64,000 nucleotides of DNA from Citrobacter sp. JGM124 (GTDB taxonomy: Bacteria; Pseudomonadota; Gammaproteobacteria; Enterobacterales; Enterobacteriaceae). Shown here in pieces: positions 9,101-19,048 of this stretch. Made by a program: the position numbers and the translations under genes. How positions within the stretch are numbered: position 1 is the first letter of the stretch; each line of letters opens with the position of its first letter. The stretch lies in assembly GCF_018257795.1 (NCBI RefSeq), contig NZ_JAERJD010000012.1, positions 1 to 64,000 of the forward strand. Direction: 5' to 3'. The notes under the pieces were generated by a model. It had not been told where the DNA came from and ran no database searches. It was given only the letters and a program-made list of their open reading frames with translations.

Positions 9101-9866
9101 TAAACGCCTGTTCCAGGATGCCTGTCAGATGCTTGACATGTTACAGCAGTCGAAAACGCTAGTACCACGGGGTGTTATAGGAATTTTTCCTGCTAACCGA
9201 GTCATCGATGATGTTGAAATTTACCAGGATGAAGCTCGGGAAGCATTGCTCACTGTCGGGCACCATCTACGTCAGCAGACAGAAAAGCGTGATTTTGCTA
9301 ACTATTGCCTGGCGGATTTTGTTGCCTCAAAAGAGAGCGGTAAAGCTGATTATATCGGTGCCTTTGCCGTCACCGGTGGCCTGGAAGAGGATGCCCTGGC
9401 AGAGGCTTACGACGCCCGGCATGATGATTATAATAAGATTATGATAAAAGCTATCGCGGATCGCCTGGCTGAAGCTTTTGCTGAATACCTTCATGAGCAA
9501 GTGCGTAAGGTTTACTGGGGTTATGCCGCCGATGAAAATCTGACAAATGAAGAACTGATTCGGGAAAATTATCAGGGTATTCGCCCGGCTCCGGGGTATC
9601 CTGCCTGTCCGGATCATACCGAAAAAGCCGCTATCTGGCAGTTGCTGGATGTGGAAAAACGGATTGGTATGCAGCTTACGGAGTCCTACGCAATGTGGCC
9701 TGGGGCATCAGTCGCGGGATGGTACTTCAGCCACCCTGAAAGCAAGTACTTCGCGGTTGCACAGATTCAGCGTGACCAGGTGGAAGAGTATGCCCGGCGT
9801 AAAGTAATGAGTGTTAGTGATATTGAGCGTTGGCTTGCACCTAACCTGGGTTACGATGCGGATTAG
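6183..9866 (+). CDS. metH: Cobalamin-dependent methionine synthase
   Basis: 1227 residues, identical in length to E. coli MetH. It methylates homocysteine using 5-methyltetrahydrofolate and cobalamin. Modules in order: homocysteine-binding barrel (zinc ligands in GLNCALGP and [10 protein letters not shown]), pterin-binding domain (starting near [15 protein letters not shown]), cobalamin domain with DVHDIGKN (the DxHxxG cobalt-ligand motif), and the C-terminal S-adenosylmethionine reactivation domain ([12 protein letters not shown]). The start is GTG at 6183 after AGGAG (6172-6176); [16 protein letters not shown] matches the E. coli N-terminus. MetR control is expected from the family, but no clear MetR site was identified here. 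Confidence 0.98.
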   Translation: MSNKVEELKRQLNERILVLDGGMGTMIQSYRFEESDFRGERFAQWPCDLKGNNDLLVLSKPEAIAAIHSAYFAAGADIVETNTFNSTTIAMADYQMASLSAEINYQAAKLARACADEWTARTPEKPRYVAGVLGPTNRTASISPDVNDPAYRNITFDQLVVAYRESTRALVEGGADLIMIETIFDTLNAKAAIFAVKAEFDALDIELPIMISGTITDASGRTLSGQTTEAFYNSLRHADALTFGLNCALGPDELRQYVAELSRISETYVTAHPNAGLPNAFGEYDLDADTMAEQVGEWARSGFLNIIGGCCGTTPEHIAAMSRAVAGVAPRQLPDLPVACRLAGLEPLNIGADSLFVNVGERTNVTGSAKFKRLIKEEKYNEALEVALQQVENGAQIIDINMDEGMLDAEAAMVRFLNLIAGEPDIARVPIMIDSSKWDVIEKGLKCIQGKGIVNSISMKEGIEAFIHHAKCVRRYGAAMVVMAFDEAGQADTRERKIEICRRAYKILTEDVGFPPEDIIFDPNIFAVATGIEEHNNYAQDFIGACEDIKRELPHAMISGGVSNVSFSFRGNDPVREAIHAVFLYYAIRNGMDMGIVNAGQLAIYDDLPAELRDAVEDVILNRRDDGTERLLELAERYRGSKNDDHVNAQQAEWRSWDVQKRLEYALVKGITEFIESDTEEARQQASRPIEVIEGPLMAGMNVVGDLFGEGKMFLPQVVKSARVMKQAVAYLEPFIEASKEKGSTNGKMVIATVKGDVHDIGKNIVGVVLQCNNYEIIDLGVMVPAEKILKTAREVNADLIGLSGLITPSLDEMVNVAKEMERQGFTIPLLIGGATTSKAHTAVKIEQNYSGPTVYVQNASRTVGVVSALLSAAQHDDFVARTRKEYDTVRIQHARKKPRTPPVTLSQARENALAFDWSGYTPPVPQQLGVQEVSADIATLRKYIDWMPFFMTWSLAGKYPRILEDEVVGEEAKRLFQDACQMLDMLQQSKTLVPRGVIGIFPANRVIDDVEIYQDEAREALLTVGHHLRQQTEKRDFANYCLADFVASKESGKADYIGAFAVTGGLEEDALAEAYDARHDDYNKIMIKAIADRLAEAFAEYLHEQVRKVYWGYAADENLTNEELIRENYQGIRPAPGYPACPDHTEKAAIWQLLDVEKRIGMQLTESYAMWPGASVAGWYFSHPESKYFAVAQIQRDQVEEYARRKVMSVSDIERWLAPNLGYDAD

Positions 9867-9906
9867 CCCGACCATTCACTGAGTCCTGCTTCGTGCTATA
9901 AGCAGA

Positions 9907-9944
9907 AACCATCAGGGGGGCTGTTGTCTTTCCTCCTGATGGTT
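9907..9944. terminator. Inverted repeat after metH
   Basis: AACCATCAGG (9907-9916) and CCTGATGGTT (9935-9944) form a perfect ten-pair stem, extendable inward by G-C pairs, 40 bases after the metH stop. No T run follows, so termination is likely but may be inefficient. Confidence 0.55.
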
Positions 9945-10104
9945 AAATCCCACCGGAAGGCTACCACGACTTTTTGGTATCGGCTCCTCATTGTTCGGGA
10001 TACCGTTCTATCGCCCTGTCTCTTTCCTGGACTAAACCCTCTATACTGGATATCGCTAATCCTCCCCCCGATAACGTTAAGACATTTAAGGAGAACGGAC
10101 GTCT

Positions 10105-11736
10105 GTGTTGACTTTGTTACACTTGCTATCTGCGGTTGCATTACTGGTATGGGGAACGCATATCGTTCGTACCGGTATTATGCGCGTGTATGGTGCCAAT
10201 TTACGTAGCGTTTTAAGCCGCAGTGTGGAGAAAAAGCCCGTCGCTTTTTGCGCTGGAATTGGTGTGACGGCCCTGGTGCAAAGCAGCAACGCAACCACCA
10301 TGCTGGTGACTTCTTTTGTGGCTCAGGACTTGGTGGCGCTCACCCCGGCATTAGTGATTGTTCTTGGTGCCGATGTCGGTACGGCATTAATGGCTCGTAT
10401 CCTGACCTTTGATCTCTCATGGTTATCACCCCTGCTGATTTTTGTCGGTGTCACTCTATTTCTCAGTCGCAAGCAGAGCCGTGCCGGACAATTAGGCCGG
10501 GTTGGTATTGGCCTGGGGTTAGTATTACTGGCGCTGGAACTAATCGTTGCCGCCGTTACCCCTATAACGCAGGCATCAGGGATCAAAGTTATTTTTGCTT
10601 CCCTGACCGGTGATGTGATGCTGGATGCTCTTATTGGGGCCGTGTTTGCTATCATTAGCTATTCAAGCCTCGCTGCGGTTCTGTTGACCGCAACCCTGAC
10701 CGCAACCGGTATCATTTCCTTTGATGTGGCACTCTGCCTGGTCATTGGAGCCAACCTTGGTTCGGGCCTGTTGGCCATGATCAACAACAGCGCATCAAAT
10801 GCGGCGGCACGCCGGGTGGCATTGGGGAGTTTTCTATTCAAGCTGGTGGGCGGGATAATCGTACTGCCTTTTATCCATATTCTGGCGGTGTACATGCAGC
10901 GTTTGCCGCTTTCACCCGCAGACTTAGTTATCTATTTCCACGTGTTTTATAACCTGATTCGTTGCCTGGCTATGGTTCCCTTTGCCGACCTGATGGCGCG
11001 TTTCTGTCGCCGAGTGATAAGCGAAACGACAGAGACGGACACGCGAATGAGGCTGAAACACCTTGACCCTGCGGATCTTGACATTCCCGCTTTAGGGCTG
11101 GTGAATGCAGCCAGGGAAACCCTGAGAATGGGAGACACGCTAGAACAAATGCTGGGGAGCTGGTGCAAGATTGTTCATGGGGGGCCCCATGAAGAAAAAA
11201 CGCTGCGAAAGCTGGCTGATGATGCGGATACACTTTATACCGGTATTAAGCTTTATCTGGCTCGCATGCCAAAAGACGCTTTAGCAGAAGAAGAGTCTCG
11301 ACGCTGGGCTGAGATAATCGAGGTATCCCTGAATCTTGAACAAGCAGCAGATATCATTGAACGAATGGGAAGCCAGGTGGCAGATAAATCTCTGGCTGCC
11401 CGTCGAGCATTTTCTGCCGAGGGGTTGAAAGAACTCGATAGTCTGTATCAGCAACTGGTGAGTAATCTCCAGTTGAGTATGTCGGTTTTCTTCTCCAGCG
11501 ACATTAACAGTGCCCGACGGTTACGACGTAATAAACACCGTTTCCGTATTATGAATCGTCGTTATTCGCATGCCCATGTGGACAGGCTACATCAGCAAAA
11601 TGTGCAAAGTATTGAGACCAGTTCACTGCATTTGGGCCTGCTTGGAGATATGAATCGACTGAACTCATTGTTCTGCGCGATTGCCTACAGTGTCATGAAT
11701 CAGCCAGATGAGGATGATGAACGGGAGAATAACTGA
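10105..11736 (+). CDS. yjbB: Inner-membrane Na/phosphate cotransporter-family protein YjbB
   Basis: 543 residues, the same length as E. coli YjbB. The N-terminal half carries two repeats of the Na+/Pi-cotransporter (PNaS) family with QSSNATT (near residue 53) and a second SYSSLAAV block, in about eight membrane segments. From about residue 320 the protein is soluble and helical, of the PhoU-like type (charged helices such as LEQAADIIERMG). In E. coli the protein is associated with phosphate efflux; that is family knowledge. The start is GTG 10105 after AAGGAG (10088-10093). pepE, which follows yjbB in E. coli, is missing. Confidence 0.95.
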   Translation: MLTLLHLLSAVALLVWGTHIVRTGIMRVYGANLRSVLSRSVEKKPVAFCAGIGVTALVQSSNATTMLVTSFVAQDLVALTPALVIVLGADVGTALMARILTFDLSWLSPLLIFVGVTLFLSRKQSRAGQLGRVGIGLGLVLLALELIVAAVTPITQASGIKVIFASLTGDVMLDALIGAVFAIISYSSLAAVLLTATLTATGIISFDVALCLVIGANLGSGLLAMINNSASNAAARRVALGSFLFKLVGGIIVLPFIHILAVYMQRLPLSPADLVIYFHVFYNLIRCLAMVPFADLMARFCRRVISETTETDTRMRLKHLDPADLDIPALGLVNAARETLRMGDTLEQMLGSWCKIVHGGPHEEKTLRKLADDADTLYTGIKLYLARMPKDALAEEESRRWAEIIEVSLNLEQAADIIERMGSQVADKSLAARRAFSAEGLKELDSLYQQLVSNLQLSMSVFFSSDINSARRLRRNKHRFRIMNRRYSHAHVDRLHQQNVQSIETSSLHLGLLGDMNRLNSLFCAIAYSVMNQPDEDDERENN

Positions 11737-11891
11737 GGGGTAATCAATCTGAAGATACTTATCTTACCGCGAGATTTTCCTGAGCTATCTACTGTTTTCT
11801 CCAAAAAGCGCAGATTATTGCACAATGTTAAATAAACCCTGTTCGCAAGGCTCTGTGGGTAGGGTATAGTCCTGGTTTTTACGGAGGAGCC

Positions 11892-12788
11892 ATGCTGACT
11901 AATTCATCTATTCGTCTTAACAAATACATCAGTGAGAGTGGGATTTGCTCACGCCGTGATGCGGATCGTTATATTGAACAAGGTCTGGTTTTTATTAATG
12001 GTAAACGGGCCAAAATAGGCGATCAGGTACTCACTGGTGACAGTGTTAAAGTGAATGGTCAGTTAATAGAACCACGTCAGGAGGATGACTTGGTTCTGAT
12101 CGCCCTGAATAAACCCGTGGGTATAGTGAGCACCACCGAAGAGGGTGAACGGGACAATATTGTTGATTTTGTTAATCACAGTAAACGCGTGTTTCCAATC
12201 GGACGCCTGGATAAAGATTCCCAGGGGCTGATCTTCCTCACTAACCACGGTGACCTGGTCAATAAAATTTTGCGAGCGGGTAATGACCATGAAAAAGAGT
12301 ATCTGGTCACCGTGAATAAATTGATAACTGATGAGTTTATTCTGGGAATGGGGCGGGGAGTGCCTATTCTTGGAACGGTCACGAAAAAATGTAAGGTTAA
12401 GAAAGAATCACCATTTGTGTTTCGTATTACCCTAGTTCAAGGACTAAATCGCCAGATTCGCCGTATGTGTGAATATTTTGGCTATGAAGTGACGCGCCTT
12501 GAACGTACACGTATTATGAATGTCAGCCTTTCCGGGCTGCCACAAGGTGAGTGGCGTGATTTGAACGATGATGAGCTTATTGAACTCTTTAAGCTGATTG
12601 AAAACTCAAGCTCGGAAACCAAAGAGACGAAAGCCAATAAATCCGCAAAAACGGCTAAGACTAAAACGGCTGCCACGACAGCGAAAAAACCAGCTACGAA
12701 TGGGGCAAAAAGTATGGCAAAAACCCCGGCAGAGCTCGCTTCACGCAAACGTTTTACGGCACCGGGGAGAAAAAAGAAAGGGCGCTAA
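11892..12788 (+). CDS. rluF: 23S rRNA pseudouridine synthase F
   Basis: 298 residues (E. coli RluF about 290). It makes pseudouridine at U2604 of 23S rRNA and also modifies tRNA-Tyr. An S4 RNA-binding domain occupies about 7-55 ([19 protein letters not shown]). The RsuA-type catalytic domain follows, with the catalytic aspartate in [10 protein letters not shown] (D107). The last 60 residues form a Lys/Ala/Thr-rich basic tail of low complexity, somewhat longer than usual. GGAGGAG precedes ATG 11892. The gene converges on yjbD with one base between the stop codons. Confidence 0.96.
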   Translation: MLTNSSIRLNKYISESGICSRRDADRYIEQGLVFINGKRAKIGDQVLTGDSVKVNGQLIEPRQEDDLVLIALNKPVGIVSTTEEGERDNIVDFVNHSKRVFPIGRLDKDSQGLIFLTNHGDLVNKILRAGNDHEKEYLVTVNKLITDEFILGMGRGVPILGTVTKKCKVKKESPFVFRITLVQGLNRQIRRMCEYFGYEVTRLERTRIMNVSLSGLPQGEWRDLNDDELIELFKLIENSSSETKETKANKSAKTAKTKTAATTAKKPATNGAKSMAKTPAELASRKRFTAPGRKKKGR

Positions 12789-12789
12789 A

Positions 12790-13062
12790 TTAGCGTTTCC
12801 CGCGGGTATGGTTATTTGCTGACCAGGAAAACGAGGCTGAAGTATCGGGTTTAAACGTATTTTTCTTTTTAATCTGGCGTGCTTTTTTGGCCGCCAGTTC
12901 ACGCTCTGCCATGAGTTTGTCGATGTACTCTTTCTTTACTTGGTTTGTTTCCGAATTGGTTAGTTGACGACCTCGGGCAATGCGGGCGCGATCCAGCAAG
13001 GTTTTAAGTTCACGTTGTTCGCCTTCCGTCATATCTTTCTGCGTCAGTCTGACTATGGACAT
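12790..13062 (-). CDS. yjbD: DUF3811 protein YjbD
   Basis: 90 residues, the same length as E. coli YjbD and clearly homologous (MSIVRLTQKDMTEGEQREL at the start, SFSWSANNHTRGKR near the end). It is a small, highly charged, helical, probably cytoplasmic protein of unknown function. It sits tail to tail with rluF, as in E. coli, with practically no intergenic space, so read-through antisense transcription is likely. Confidence 0.93.
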   Translation of the reverse strand: MSIVRLTQKDMTEGEQRELKTLLDRARIARGRQLTNSETNQVKKEYIDKLMAERELAAKKARQIKKKNTFKPDTSASFSWSANNHTRGKR

Positions 13063-13213
13063 CTGTACGACCTCTTAGAGAACGGTTTTTTAGTGTAAAT
13101 CAAAGCGCTTCTTTTCTCAGTAAGTATCCGTGTAAAAAATGATCTCAATAATCACTGATGTCTATTTTTTGTCGTTCAGGGACTGATACACCGAATGGTG
13201 GCAGATTTCAGGG

Positions 13214-13240
13214 ATAAAAAAGCCGGGTTTGTACCCGGCT
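13214..13240 (-). terminator. lysC terminator
   Basis: AGCCGGGT (13221-13228), TTGT, ACCCGGCT (13233-13240). Read on the minus strand, the stem is followed by a run of T, which fits the 3' end of lysC (stop at 13263). Confidence 0.85.
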
Positions 13241-13262
13241 TGGACGATAGATCCAGGCACTA

Positions 13263-14618
13263 TTATGGCTGTTCAAACAGATTGCGGTGCAGTTTTTGTA
13301 CCACTTGCTCTGCTTCATGACCAGGAACCAGGAAGCAAAGGTTATAGCTGGAGGCACCGTAACAGATCATCCTGATATTAAAAGGCTCCAGGACGCCAAA
13401 TACCTCTTTACCCACACCACAAGCTTGTGAAAGGTTGTTACCGATGATCGCAACTAAAGCCAGGTTTTCCTCTACCTCGACACGACACAGGGTAGATAAC
13501 TCGGTCAGCAGGGCAGAGGTGAGTAAGCTGTCCCCTGTAGAAGTCGACCCCGTGGTGTCAAGCGTCAGTGCAACGTTGACTTCCGACGTGGTTACCAGAT
13601 CCACTGAAATATTATGACGAGCCAGAATGCTGAAGACTTCCGCCAGAAAGCCACGTGAATGAAGCATGCTTAAACTATGCAGAGTCAGCAGGGTTTGCTT
13701 ACGGCGTAAAGCTAAGGCACGGAACAGGGGGGGGTTGTGAGTCGTGTTACAAACCAGTGTTCCTCCGGCAGCAGGATCTTTACTTGAACCAACGAAAACA
13801 GGAATATCGCTACGCACTGCAGGCAAGAGAGTCGCAGGATGGAGAACTTTAGCACCAAAAGTAGCCATTTCAGCCGCTTCTTCAAAGGCGATACGATCGA
13901 TACGCTTCGCCGCAGGAACCACACGTGGGTCCGTGGTGTAAATACCCGGCACATCTGTCCAGATATCGACACGTGAGGCATGTAGGGCCTCACCCAGCAA
14001 GGCGGCGGTATAATCACTACCGCCACGGCCAAGCGTAGTGGTTCGTCCTTTTTCTTCGCTACCGATAAAGCCCTGGGTTATCACTAACGACTCAGATAAA
14101 TGCGGTGCCAGATATTGAGAGACCAGCTGGCCCAGCATGGCAACGTCTGGTTCAGCACGCCCGAAACGATCGCTGGTACGCATGACTTTACGCACATCGA
14201 ACCAGTGCACATCCACATCCCGTTGACGGAGAATCTCGGTAAACAACAGGGTGGACATCAGTTCCCCATGACTGACCAGTTCGTCGGTTAACGCAGTTGA
14301 CGTCGCCAGAGACGCGGCTTCTGCCAAAGCAGATATATTCTCCAGAAGACGATCAATTTCTTCGCTGATAACAGGTGACTGAGTAAGGTGCTCAAGAATG
14401 TCGTACTGAATTTTACGAATGGCGTCGAGCTTTTCCTGACGCAAGTCAGAGTCAACACCTTCAGCCAGGGCAACCAATAAATTTGTTACGCCAGCGGAGG
14501 CAGACAGTACGACAACACGCACTTCACTATTAGATAAAACAATATCAGCACTGCGATTCATCGCCTCAAAATTTGCAACGCTGGTACCACCAAATTTGGC
14601 GACTACGGTTTGGGACAT
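13263..14618 (-). CDS. lysC: Aspartokinase III, lysine-sensitive
   Basis: 451 residues (E. coli 449). It phosphorylates aspartate, the entry step to lysine, methionine and threonine. The amino-acid kinase domain (about 1-290) carries KFGGTSV at the N-terminus and TLGRGGSDYTA in the nucleotide/substrate site. Two ACT domains follow (about 305-451; SLSMLHSRGFLAEVF and ACGVGKEVFGVLEPF), which bind lysine for feedback inhibition. The start ATG follows a GAGG site. The long leader holds a lysine riboswitch, so both enzyme and transcript respond to lysine. It also supplies aspartate semialdehyde, the precursor of the dat-ddc pathway at 56.8-59.7 kb. Confidence 0.98.
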   Translation of the reverse strand: MSQTVVAKFGGTSVANFEAMNRSADIVLSNSEVRVVVLSASAGVTNLLVALAEGVDSDLRQEKLDAIRKIQYDILEHLTQSPVISEEIDRLLENISALAEAASLATSTALTDELVSHGELMSTLLFTEILRQRDVDVHWFDVRKVMRTSDRFGRAEPDVAMLGQLVSQYLAPHLSESLVITQGFIGSEEKGRTTTLGRGGSDYTAALLGEALHASRVDIWTDVPGIYTTDPRVVPAAKRIDRIAFEEAAEMATFGAKVLHPATLLPAVRSDIPVFVGSSKDPAAGGTLVCNTTHNPPLFRALALRRKQTLLTLHSLSMLHSRGFLAEVFSILARHNISVDLVTTSEVNVALTLDTTGSTSTGDSLLTSALLTELSTLCRVEVEENLALVAIIGNNLSQACGVGKEVFGVLEPFNIRMICYGASSYNLCFLVPGHEAEQVVQKLHRNLFEQP

Positions 14619-14980
14619 AACGACCTCGTGTCAGGGAGCTAGATTACTGGCAAAAATTATTCAGCCTTGGCACAAGGAGAGAGCGATAAACGGGGTGGGC
14701 GCAGACAACTACGGATTCACCCAGAAGTGCTCCACCTTGTTGACCGACTTGGTGATGGCATTAATTTGCCGGGCAAGTCGGTATTAAAATATTCGTTACC
14801 GAATACTTAGGGTGACAACCCAGAGGATTCAGCCCCTGTGGTCGATGATGGGCGTTACCATACGCGACATCACCTCGGCGTTACTCCCCCTCTCACGTAT
14901 CGTCACTGGACTGGCTCCTCTGATACTTTACCTGGGTAACGCGCCTCTTCTGGCCTGTGTAAACACAGGTTAGGCTCTAA
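14619..14980 (-). promoter_or_regulatory. lysC leader with lysine riboswitch (L box)
   Basis: Read on the minus strand, about 14978-14800 follows the E. coli lysC L box closely: GGCCAGAAGAGGCGCGTT, GAGGAGCCAGTCC, CGCCGAGGTGAT, and finally GGGGCTGAATCC then GGGTTGTCACC. These are the conserved core segments of the lysine aptamer. Downstream lie a small hairpin (14790-14805), an eight-pair inverted repeat (14744-14751 with 14774-14781) and the CCTTGTGCCAAGG hairpin near the start codon, probably the expression platform. No strong T run follows the platform hairpins, so control may act on translation or RNA decay, as in E. coli lysC. Confidence 0.92.
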
Positions 14981-15009
14981 TAAATAAAGGTTCACGGCGG
15001 GGATGTCAA
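14981..15009 (-). promoter_or_regulatory. Probable lysC promoter
   Basis: On the minus strand a perfect -35 TTGACA (15009-15004) is followed after 17 bases by TATTTA (14986-14981), just before the riboswitch aptamer. The -10 is a poor match, but position and spacing fit. Confidence 0.55.
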
Positions 15010-15193
15010 CGTCCGGGTTATGCGGATTTTTCATCTGGCATCGGGAAAGAAGAATTTAACTAATAACGTCTATACTTTGCTATCGTCATGTGGAATACAT
15101 CCCACACAAGGGGATATGAAAAGCGTCACAATTTTTGTCGTCAGACGTTACAATCAAATATCGTTCCGATTCTTAAATCACACGAGTATTGCT

Positions 15194-16843
15194 ATGAAAA
15201 ATATTAACCCAACGCATACCAAAGCCTGGCAGTCACTTCAGGATCACTACGAAGAAATTAAAGATGTGACTCTTGCGGAATTTTTCGCGCAAGATGCCAC
15301 GCGTTTCACGAAATTCTCTGCCACCTTTGACGACGCTATTCTGGTCGATTTTTCTAAAAACCGTATTACAACCGAAACACTTGAAAAGCTACAGGCGCTG
15401 GCTAAAGAGACGGATCTGCAAGGGGCCATCAAGTCCATGTTTGCGGGTGAAAAAATTAACCGTACTGAAGATCGTGCGGTTCTCCATGTAGCGTTACGCA
15501 ATCGTAGTAACACCCCCATTCTGGTGGATGGTAAAGACGTCATGCCAGAAGTTAACGCCGTGCTGGAGAAGATGAAATCTTTCTCTGAAAATATTATCAG
15601 CGGTCGCTGGAAGGGCTACACCGGTAAATCCATTACCGATGTTGTTAATATTGGTATCGGTGGTTCTGATCTGGGGCCATTTATGGTGACAGAAGCACTA
15701 CGCCCTTATAAAAACCACCTCAATATGCACTTTGTTTCTAATGTGGACGGTACCCAAATCGTTGAGGTTCTTAAGAACCTTAATCCAGAAACGACACTGT
15801 TCCTGGTGGCTTCCAAAACCTTCACCACTCAAGAAACGATGACCAATGCTCACAGTGCGCGTGACTGGTTCCTGACCGCGGCAGTGGATGCACAACACGT
15901 TGCCAAACACTTTGTGGCACTGTCCACCAATGGCAATGCTGTCAGCGAGTTTGGTATTGATACTGCCAACATGTTTGAGTTCTGGGACTGGGTTGGTGGA
16001 CGTTATTCCCTATGGTCTGCGATTGGTTTGTCGATTGTTCTGTCCATTGGCTATGACAATTTTGTTGAGTTACTGAGCGGCGCTCATGCCATGGATAAGC
16101 ACTTTGCTGAAACGCCTGCAGAGAAAAATATCCCGATCTTATTGGCACTGATTGGCCTGTGGTATAACAACTTCTTTGGTGCAGAAACCGAAGCAATTTT
16201 ACCTTATGATCAATACATGCACCGTTTTCCTGCCTATTTTCAACAGGGTAATATGGAGTCGAACGGTAAATATGTTGACCGTGATGGCAACCCTGTGGAT
16301 TACCAGACCGGCCCAATCATCTGGGGTGAGCCTGGTACTAACGGGCAGCATGCTTTCTACCAGCTGATCCACCAAGGAACGAAACTGATCCCTTGTGATT
16401 TTATCGCTCCAGCAATCACCCATAACCCACTGTCAGATCATCACCCCAAACTGTTGTCTAACTTCTTTGCTCAGACTGAAGCTTTGGCATTCGGTAAGTC
16501 ACGTGAAGTCGTTGAGCAAGAATTTGTTGCCCAAGGTAAAGATCCAAAAACGCTGGATTATGTGGTGCCATTTAAAGTATTCCAGGGTAATCGGCCAACC
16601 AACTCTATTTTGCTGCGAGAAATCACCCCTTTTAGCCTGGGGGCACTGATTGCTATGTATGAGCATAAGATTTTCACTCAGGGTGCGATCCTGAATATTT
16701 ACACCTTTGATCAATGGGGTGTGGAGCTTGGTAAGCAGCTTGCCAGTCGTATTCTGCCTGAACTGAATAATGACGATCAGGTCACCAGTCACGACAGCTC
16801 GACCAACAGCCTGATTAACCGTTACAAAGCCTGGCGCGCATAG
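15194..16843 (+). CDS. pgi: Glucose-6-phosphate isomerase
   Basis: 549 residues from ATG 15194 ([15 protein letters not shown]), the same length as E. coli Pgi. It interconverts glucose 6-phosphate and fructose 6-phosphate. Both SIS domains are intact. Catalytic residues by alignment are E355 in [12 protein letters not shown]386 in [11 protein letters not shown] and K514 in the C-terminal region ([13 protein letters not shown]). The open frame continues upstream to 15020, but that extension has no homology and would run into the divergent lysC promoter. lysC and pgi are divergent, as in E. coli. Confidence 0.98.
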   Translation: MKNINPTHTKAWQSLQDHYEEIKDVTLAEFFAQDATRFTKFSATFDDAILVDFSKNRITTETLEKLQALAKETDLQGAIKSMFAGEKINRTEDRAVLHVALRNRSNTPILVDGKDVMPEVNAVLEKMKSFSENIISGRWKGYTGKSITDVVNIGIGGSDLGPFMVTEALRPYKNHLNMHFVSNVDGTQIVEVLKNLNPETTLFLVASKTFTTQETMTNAHSARDWFLTAAVDAQHVAKHFVALSTNGNAVSEFGIDTANMFEFWDWVGGRYSLWSAIGLSIVLSIGYDNFVELLSGAHAMDKHFAETPAEKNIPILLALIGLWYNNFFGAETEAILPYDQYMHRFPAYFQQGNMESNGKYVDRDGNPVDYQTGPIIWGEPGTNGQHAFYQLIHQGTKLIPCDFIAPAITHNPLSDHHPKLLSNFFAQTEALAFGKSREVVEQEFVAQGKDPKTLDYVVPFKVFQGNRPTNSILLREITPFSLGALIAMYEHKIFTQGAILNIYTFDQWGVELGKQLASRILPELNNDDQVTSHDSSTNSLINRYKAWRA

Positions 16844-16880
16844 CATAAATAGCAGCCTGGACTACCATCAGTTCATTATT

Positions 16881-16910
16881 AAATGCCCGCACATGTTGCG
16901 GGCATTTTTT
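16881..16910 (+). terminator. pgi terminator
   Basis: AAATGCCCGC (16881-16890), a seven-base loop, GCGGGCATTT (16898-16907) and T residues. A ten-pair perfect stem 37 bases after the pgi stop. Confidence 0.92.
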
Positions 16911-16977
16911 ATCTTTCTGTGTGCCTTTAAGTCCTACTTGCATGCGTCGGTAATAATAAAAAAACCACATTGGTTAA

Positions 16978-16999
16978 AAATAAGATGTAGATCACACTT
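16978..16999. promoter_or_regulatory. Probable CRP site upstream of psiE
   Basis: The 22 bases match the CRP consensus at 18 positions; the right half TAGATCACA is perfect and the left half reads TAAGA instead of TGTGA. It is centred about 57 bases before the psiE start codon. E. coli psiE is known to respond to cAMP-CRP and to PhoB; no convincing PhoB box was seen here. Confidence 0.6.
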
Positions 17000-17044
17000 T
17001 AAGCTTGTAAAATCCCAATTACACTTAAAGTAAACGAGGTTTTT

Positions 17045-17452
17045 ATGCCAGCTACGGTACGGGGAGAGTGGGTCTCGAAGATACTGCAGGCAGTACTCAA
17101 TTTGGGGCTGATAATGCTTGCCGTTATCCTGATTATCTTCCTCTGCAAGGAAACTATTCATATGGCGGAGGTTCTGTTTGCACCGACAGAACAGGCCGGC
17201 AAGTATCTGTTTATTGAAGCGCTGGTGGTTTACTTTTTGTATTTTGAGTTTATTGCCTTGATCGTTAAATATTTTCAGTCAGGTTACCACTTCCCGCTAC
17301 GCTATTTTGTCTACATTGGTATTACAGCCTTGGTTCGTCTTATCATCATTGATCATAAGTCACCTTCAGATGTGCTTATTTACTCAGGGTCGATTCTGAT
17401 ACTCGTCATTGCTCTGTGGTTATGTAATAGCAGCAGATTAAAACGAGAATAA
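17045..17452 (+). CDS. psiE: Phosphate-starvation-inducible membrane protein PsiE
   Basis: 135 residues (E. coli 136), with four predicted membrane segments. It is highly conserved in the centre ([20 protein letters not shown], then [20 protein letters not shown]) and ends in CNSSRLKRE. The biochemical role is unknown in the family; expression in E. coli rises on phosphate starvation. ATG 17045 follows an ACGAGG site. In E. coli the xylE and mal genes follow; here ubiC comes next, so the maltose regulon genes are absent from this locus. Confidence 0.94.
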   Translation: MPATVRGEWVSKILQAVLNLGLIMLAVILIIFLCKETIHMAEVLFAPTEQAGKYLFIEALVVYFLYFEFIALIVKYFQSGYHFPLRYFVYIGITALVRLIIIDHKSPSDVLIYSGSILILVIALWLCNSSRLKRE

Positions 17453-17479
17453 CTCCCTTCCATACTCTGATCTTCACTT

Positions 17480-17512
17480 CAGGCTATCTGCTATAGATAG
17501 CCTGTTTTGTCT
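17480..17512 (+). terminator. psiE terminator
   Basis: CAGGCTATCT (17480-17489), loop GCTAT, AGATAGCCTG (17495-17504), then TTTTGTCTCTTT. A perfect ten-pair stem with a T-rich tail. Confidence 0.9.
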
Positions 17513-17611
17513 CTTTCCCTTGGACTACTAAAGCAATTTTTATGCTCGCCTGCTCTGTAAAGGCGATTCTGCGTTACAATACCGCCAGGTATCACCGTGG
17601 AGTATATTTTC

Positions 17612-18121
17612 ATGACTGACGCGCTGTCGCCTTTGCGCGCCTTACAATTTTTCGACTCGCTTCCTCAAGAACTGAATGCTGCCTGGCTTGACTGGTTGCT
17701 GCTGGAAGACTCGATGACCAGACGTTTTGAGCAGCATTGCTCTCAAGTCACAGTTCGTATCGTTCGGGAAGCGTTTGTCCTCCAGGAGGAGTGCCGCGAT
17801 GAGGCTGCTCTTCTTCCTCCCTCAGAACGTTACTGGCTACGCGAAATTATTCTTTGTGGTGATGATGAACCCTGGCTTTTGGGGCGTACAGTCGTACCAG
17901 AGAGCACTCTCAATGGGCCTGAGTTAGCGCTACAGGGATTAGGGAATACTCCGCTGGGTCGTTATCTTTTTAGCTCATCTTCTTTAACCCGTGATTATAT
18001 CCAAATTGGATGCAGCGAAGCATTGTGGGGAAGGCGCTCTCGTCTGAGGTTGTCTGATAAGCCGCTAATGCTTACTGAACTTTTCTTGCCGCATTCTCCG
18101 TTGTATAGAGAGGAAAGATAG
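17612..18121 (+). CDS. ubiC: Chorismate pyruvate-lyase
   Basis: 169 residues from ATG 17612 (E. coli UbiC 165). It splits chorismate into 4-hydroxybenzoate and pyruvate, the first committed step to ubiquinone. Active-site arginine and glutamate are R77 (RYWLREI) and E156 (LMLTELFLP), matching E. coli R76 and E155. GGAG lies nine bases before ATG 17612, which is preferred over an in-frame GTG at 17597. The stop codon is followed within three bases by the ubiA start, so the two form an operon. Confidence 0.95.
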   Translation: MTDALSPLRALQFFDSLPQELNAAWLDWLLLEDSMTRRFEQHCSQVTVRIVREAFVLQEECRDEAALLPPSERYWLREIILCGDDEPWLLGRTVVPESTLNGPELALQGLGNTPLGRYLFSSSSLTRDYIQIGCSEALWGRRSRLRLSDKPLMLTELFLPHSPLYREER

Positions 18122-18124
18122 TTG

Positions 18125-18997
18125 ATGGAGTGGAGTCTGAACCAGAAAAAATTATTGGCTTACCATCGGTTGATGCGTACAGATAAACCGATTGGGGCTT
18201 TGTTACTGCTCTGGCCAACGTTATGGGCTCTTTGGCTGGCAACGCCGGGTATCCCGCCCCTGACCATTTTGGCTATTTTTATTGCGGGCGTCTGGTTAAT
18301 GCGCGCAGCCGGGTGTGTGGTAAACGATTATGCTGACCGCAAATTTGATGGCCATGTAAAGCGTACCGCCCACCGCCCGTTACCAAGCGGTGATGTGACT
18401 GAAAAAGAAGCTAAAGGTCTCTTTATCGGGCTGGTGGCTCTGGCGTTTCTGTTGGTACTGATGCTCAATACGATGACGATTTTGTTATCGATAGCAGCCC
18501 TGGCATTAGCCTGGATGTACCCGTTTATGAAACGTTATACCCACCTGCCGCAAGTTGTTCTGGGAGCTGCATTTGGCTGGTCAATTCCAATGGCTTTTTC
18601 TGCGGTGAGTGAAACGGTCCCGCTAACCTGTTGGTTGCTGTTTATCGCAAACATCTGCTGGACAGTGGCTTACGATACGCAGTATGCCATGGTCGATCGT
18701 GATGACGATCTTAAGATTGGAATTAAGTCTACTGCGATCCTGTTTGGACAGCATGATCGGTTAATTATCGGCATGCTGCAAATTGCGGTGATTGTACTGA
18801 TGGCAGTAGTTGGAAAATTAAACGGGCTTAATGGCGCATTTTATTGGTCGTTGTTGCTGGCCAGTGCGTTATTTATTCACCAGCAGAAGTTGATCTCCGG
18901 TCGTGGTCGTGATGAATGCTTTCGTGCTTTTATGAATAATAACGCTGTCGGGCTGGTGATCTTCTTGGGTATCGCTTTGAATTTTTTGCACTTCTAA
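18125..18997 (+). CDS. ubiA: 4-hydroxybenzoate octaprenyltransferase
   Basis: 290 residues, the E. coli length. An integral inner-membrane prenyltransferase that attaches the polyprenyl tail to 4-hydroxybenzoate in ubiquinone synthesis. The two Asp-rich magnesium/diphosphate motifs are visible: [15 protein letters not shown] and [12 protein letters not shown]. Eight to nine hydrophobic segments. The start is taken at ATG 18125 ([11 protein letters not shown], as in E. coli); an in-frame TTG lies one codon upstream. Translation is probably coupled to ubiC. Confidence 0.96.
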   Translation: MEWSLNQKKLLAYHRLMRTDKPIGALLLLWPTLWALWLATPGIPPLTILAIFIAGVWLMRAAGCVVNDYADRKFDGHVKRTAHRPLPSGDVTEKEAKGLFIGLVALAFLLVLMLNTMTILLSIAALALAWMYPFMKRYTHLPQVVLGAAFGWSIPMAFSAVSETVPLTCWLLFIANICWTVAYDTQYAMVDRDDDLKIGIKSTAILFGQHDRLIIGMLQIAVIVLMAVVGKLNGLNGAFYWSLLLASALFIHQQKLISGRGRDECFRAFMNNNAVGLVIFLGIALNFLHF

Positions 18998-19003
18998 TTT
19001 GAC

Positions 19004-19036
19004 TGGCAAGCCGCCCATGGAAAAGACGGCTTGCCA
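19004..19036. terminator. Shared hairpin between ubiA and plsB
   Basis: TGGCAAGCCG (19004-19013) and CGGCTTGCCA (19027-19036) form a perfect ten-pair stem around a 13-base loop, lying between the convergent ubiA and plsB stop codons. T runs are poor on both sides; bidirectional termination is inferred. Confidence 0.6.
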
Positions 19037-19048
19037 TATCAGACGGTG

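Noticed and set aside
15020-15193. N-terminal extension of pgi
   Set aside because: The frame is open, but homology begins at ATG 15194 and the extension overlaps the region upstream of the divergent lysC promoter.
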